This document shows, one piece after another, positions 63,579 through 64,000 of a stretch of DNA of 64,000 nucleotides (within the stretch, counting starts at the first letter, position 1; the number at the start of each line of letters is the position of its first letter). The notes beneath the pieces are model-generated. The model was not told the origin of the DNA, made no database searches, and saw nothing but the letters and a program-made list of their open reading frames with translations. The stretch is taken from positions 62,001 to 126,000 of the forward strand of contig CAVUYQ010000020.1 of NCBI GenBank assembly GCA_963745765.1, read 5' to 3'. This stretch comes from Ww85 sp963745765. Its GTDB lineage: Bacteria > Desulfobacterota > Desulfobulbia > Desulfobulbales > Desulfocapsaceae. A program made the position numbers and the translations under genes.

Positions 63579-64000
63579 TCAGCCCTTCCCTTTTCCTTTT
63601 GTTATCCACCCCTGCGGCAGATCCATCTGCACCAGTTCTGCAAAATGATGTTTGGTATCGAGGTACAGCTGTTTATACAGCGGAAAGAGCTTGTTGTAAT
63701 TCAGGTGAGCTTCGCTGTCAGGCTCATAGGTCTCGCCGGTCACGATAGTGCGGGAGATGGCCGTAGCAAAATCGGGATATAATTTCACCCCCACCCCGGC
63801 GAGTATTGCCGCACCCAGAACTTCGGTGTGACTTTGCGTCAGGCTGACCACCCGCTTGCCAAGAACATCGGAAATAATCTGATTCCAGACAATGCTTGAT
63901 GCAGCCGCCCCGCCGATGCGCAGATCGTTAATCACCAGGCCGCTGTCCGCTTCGAGGAGATCAATAACATGCCTGATAGCAAAAGCTGCGCCCTCAAGGA
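63579..64000 (-). CDS. FGGY-family carbohydrate kinase, partial (N-terminus beyond window)
   Basis: C-terminal about 140 residues. Reading from the right edge: LEGAAFAIRHVIDLLEADSG, then INDLRIGGAAASSIVWNQII, ADVLG-type segment SDVLGKRV and TEVLGAAILAGVGVKLYPDF, which are the conserved C-terminal actin-like fold elements of xylulokinase/gluconokinase-type enzymes (the GG and the A-A-I-L-A-G helix). Phosphorylates a sugar or polyol at its terminal hydroxyl. It may complete the pathway with the isomerases and the MFS transporter, but the substrate is not visible here. Confidence 0.93.
   Translation of the reverse strand, partial: LEGAAFAIRHVIDLLEADSGLVINDLRIGGAAASSIVWNQIISDVLGKRVVSLTQSHTEVLGAAILAGVGVKLYPDFATAISRTIVTGETYEPDSEAHLNYNKLFPLYKQLYLDTKHHFAELVQMDLPQGWITKGKGKG

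Overview
The window looks like chromosomal DNA from an anaerobic, probably sulfate-reducing, member of Desulfobacterota (Deltaproteobacteria). This is inferred from a Fe-S/LUD-type lactate oxidation operon whose LutB and LutA parts are fused, as in Desulfovibrio, a long FAD/Fe-S 2-hydroxyacid dehydrogenase, a stand-alone ferredoxin-like protein, a MaeB malic enzyme, a TRAP transporter and many FCD-type GntR regulators. No rRNA, tRNA, CRISPR array, prophage or complete insertion sequence was recognised.

Layout. 1-11.3 kb: E. coli-type ilvD (cut by the window edge), a frameshifted FAD/Fe-S dehydrogenase, a GntR regulator divergent from an unrecognised ferredoxin/Cys-rich/TauE-exporter set, an MFS transporter and a MoxR/ChlI-type ATPase plus VWA protein split at an A10 tract. 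11.5-21.6 kb: RraA-like protein, thiamine-binding protein, LutC, fused LutB-LutA, UspA, GntR regulator, CoA-acylating semialdehyde dehydrogenase and malic enzyme. This is a lactate/pyruvate/C3 module, and a TGGTNNNACCA palindrome recurs in its promoters. 21.7-42.6 kb: carbohydrate and sugar-acid catabolism, with two fucose/arabinose-isomerase-like proteins, two sugar epimerase-like TIM barrels, LarA-like protein, enolase-superfamily dehydratase, IlvD/Edd dehydratase, 2-hydroxyacid dehydrogenases, amidohydrolase, uronate dehydrogenase and SDRs. 42.9-46 kb: a decayed TRAP operon. 47-57.5 kb: Ldh2-type dehydrogenase, Asp/Glu racemase-like protein, MaoC, two AroE-like proteins facing apart, SDR, enoyl-CoA hydratase, GntR, CoA transferase and acyl-CoA dehydrogenase. 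57.5-64 kb: GH88 hydrolase, Gfo/Idh/MocA, IdnO-like SDR, a frameshifted hydroxyacid dehydrogenase, MFS and an FGGY kinase cut by the edge.

How it works together (inference). GH88 releases unsaturated uronates. Uronate dehydrogenase, the amidohydrolase and the enolase-superfamily enzyme could form an oxidative uronate route. Isomerases, epimerases, the IlvD/Edd dehydratase, IdnO-like SDR and FGGY kinase feed sugars and sugar acids to pyruvate. The AroE/CoA block may degrade a cyclic or branched acid.

Two properties cut across the window. First, it carries several families of short non-coding palindromic repeats. The most striking is a set of five ~140-bp elements with a conserved loop and co-varying stems, some with intact target duplications. 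Second, at least a dozen genes carry single-base frameshifts or in-frame stops, so either the assembly has indel errors or part of the island is decaying. Coordinates of broken genes are given as the reconstructed full span.
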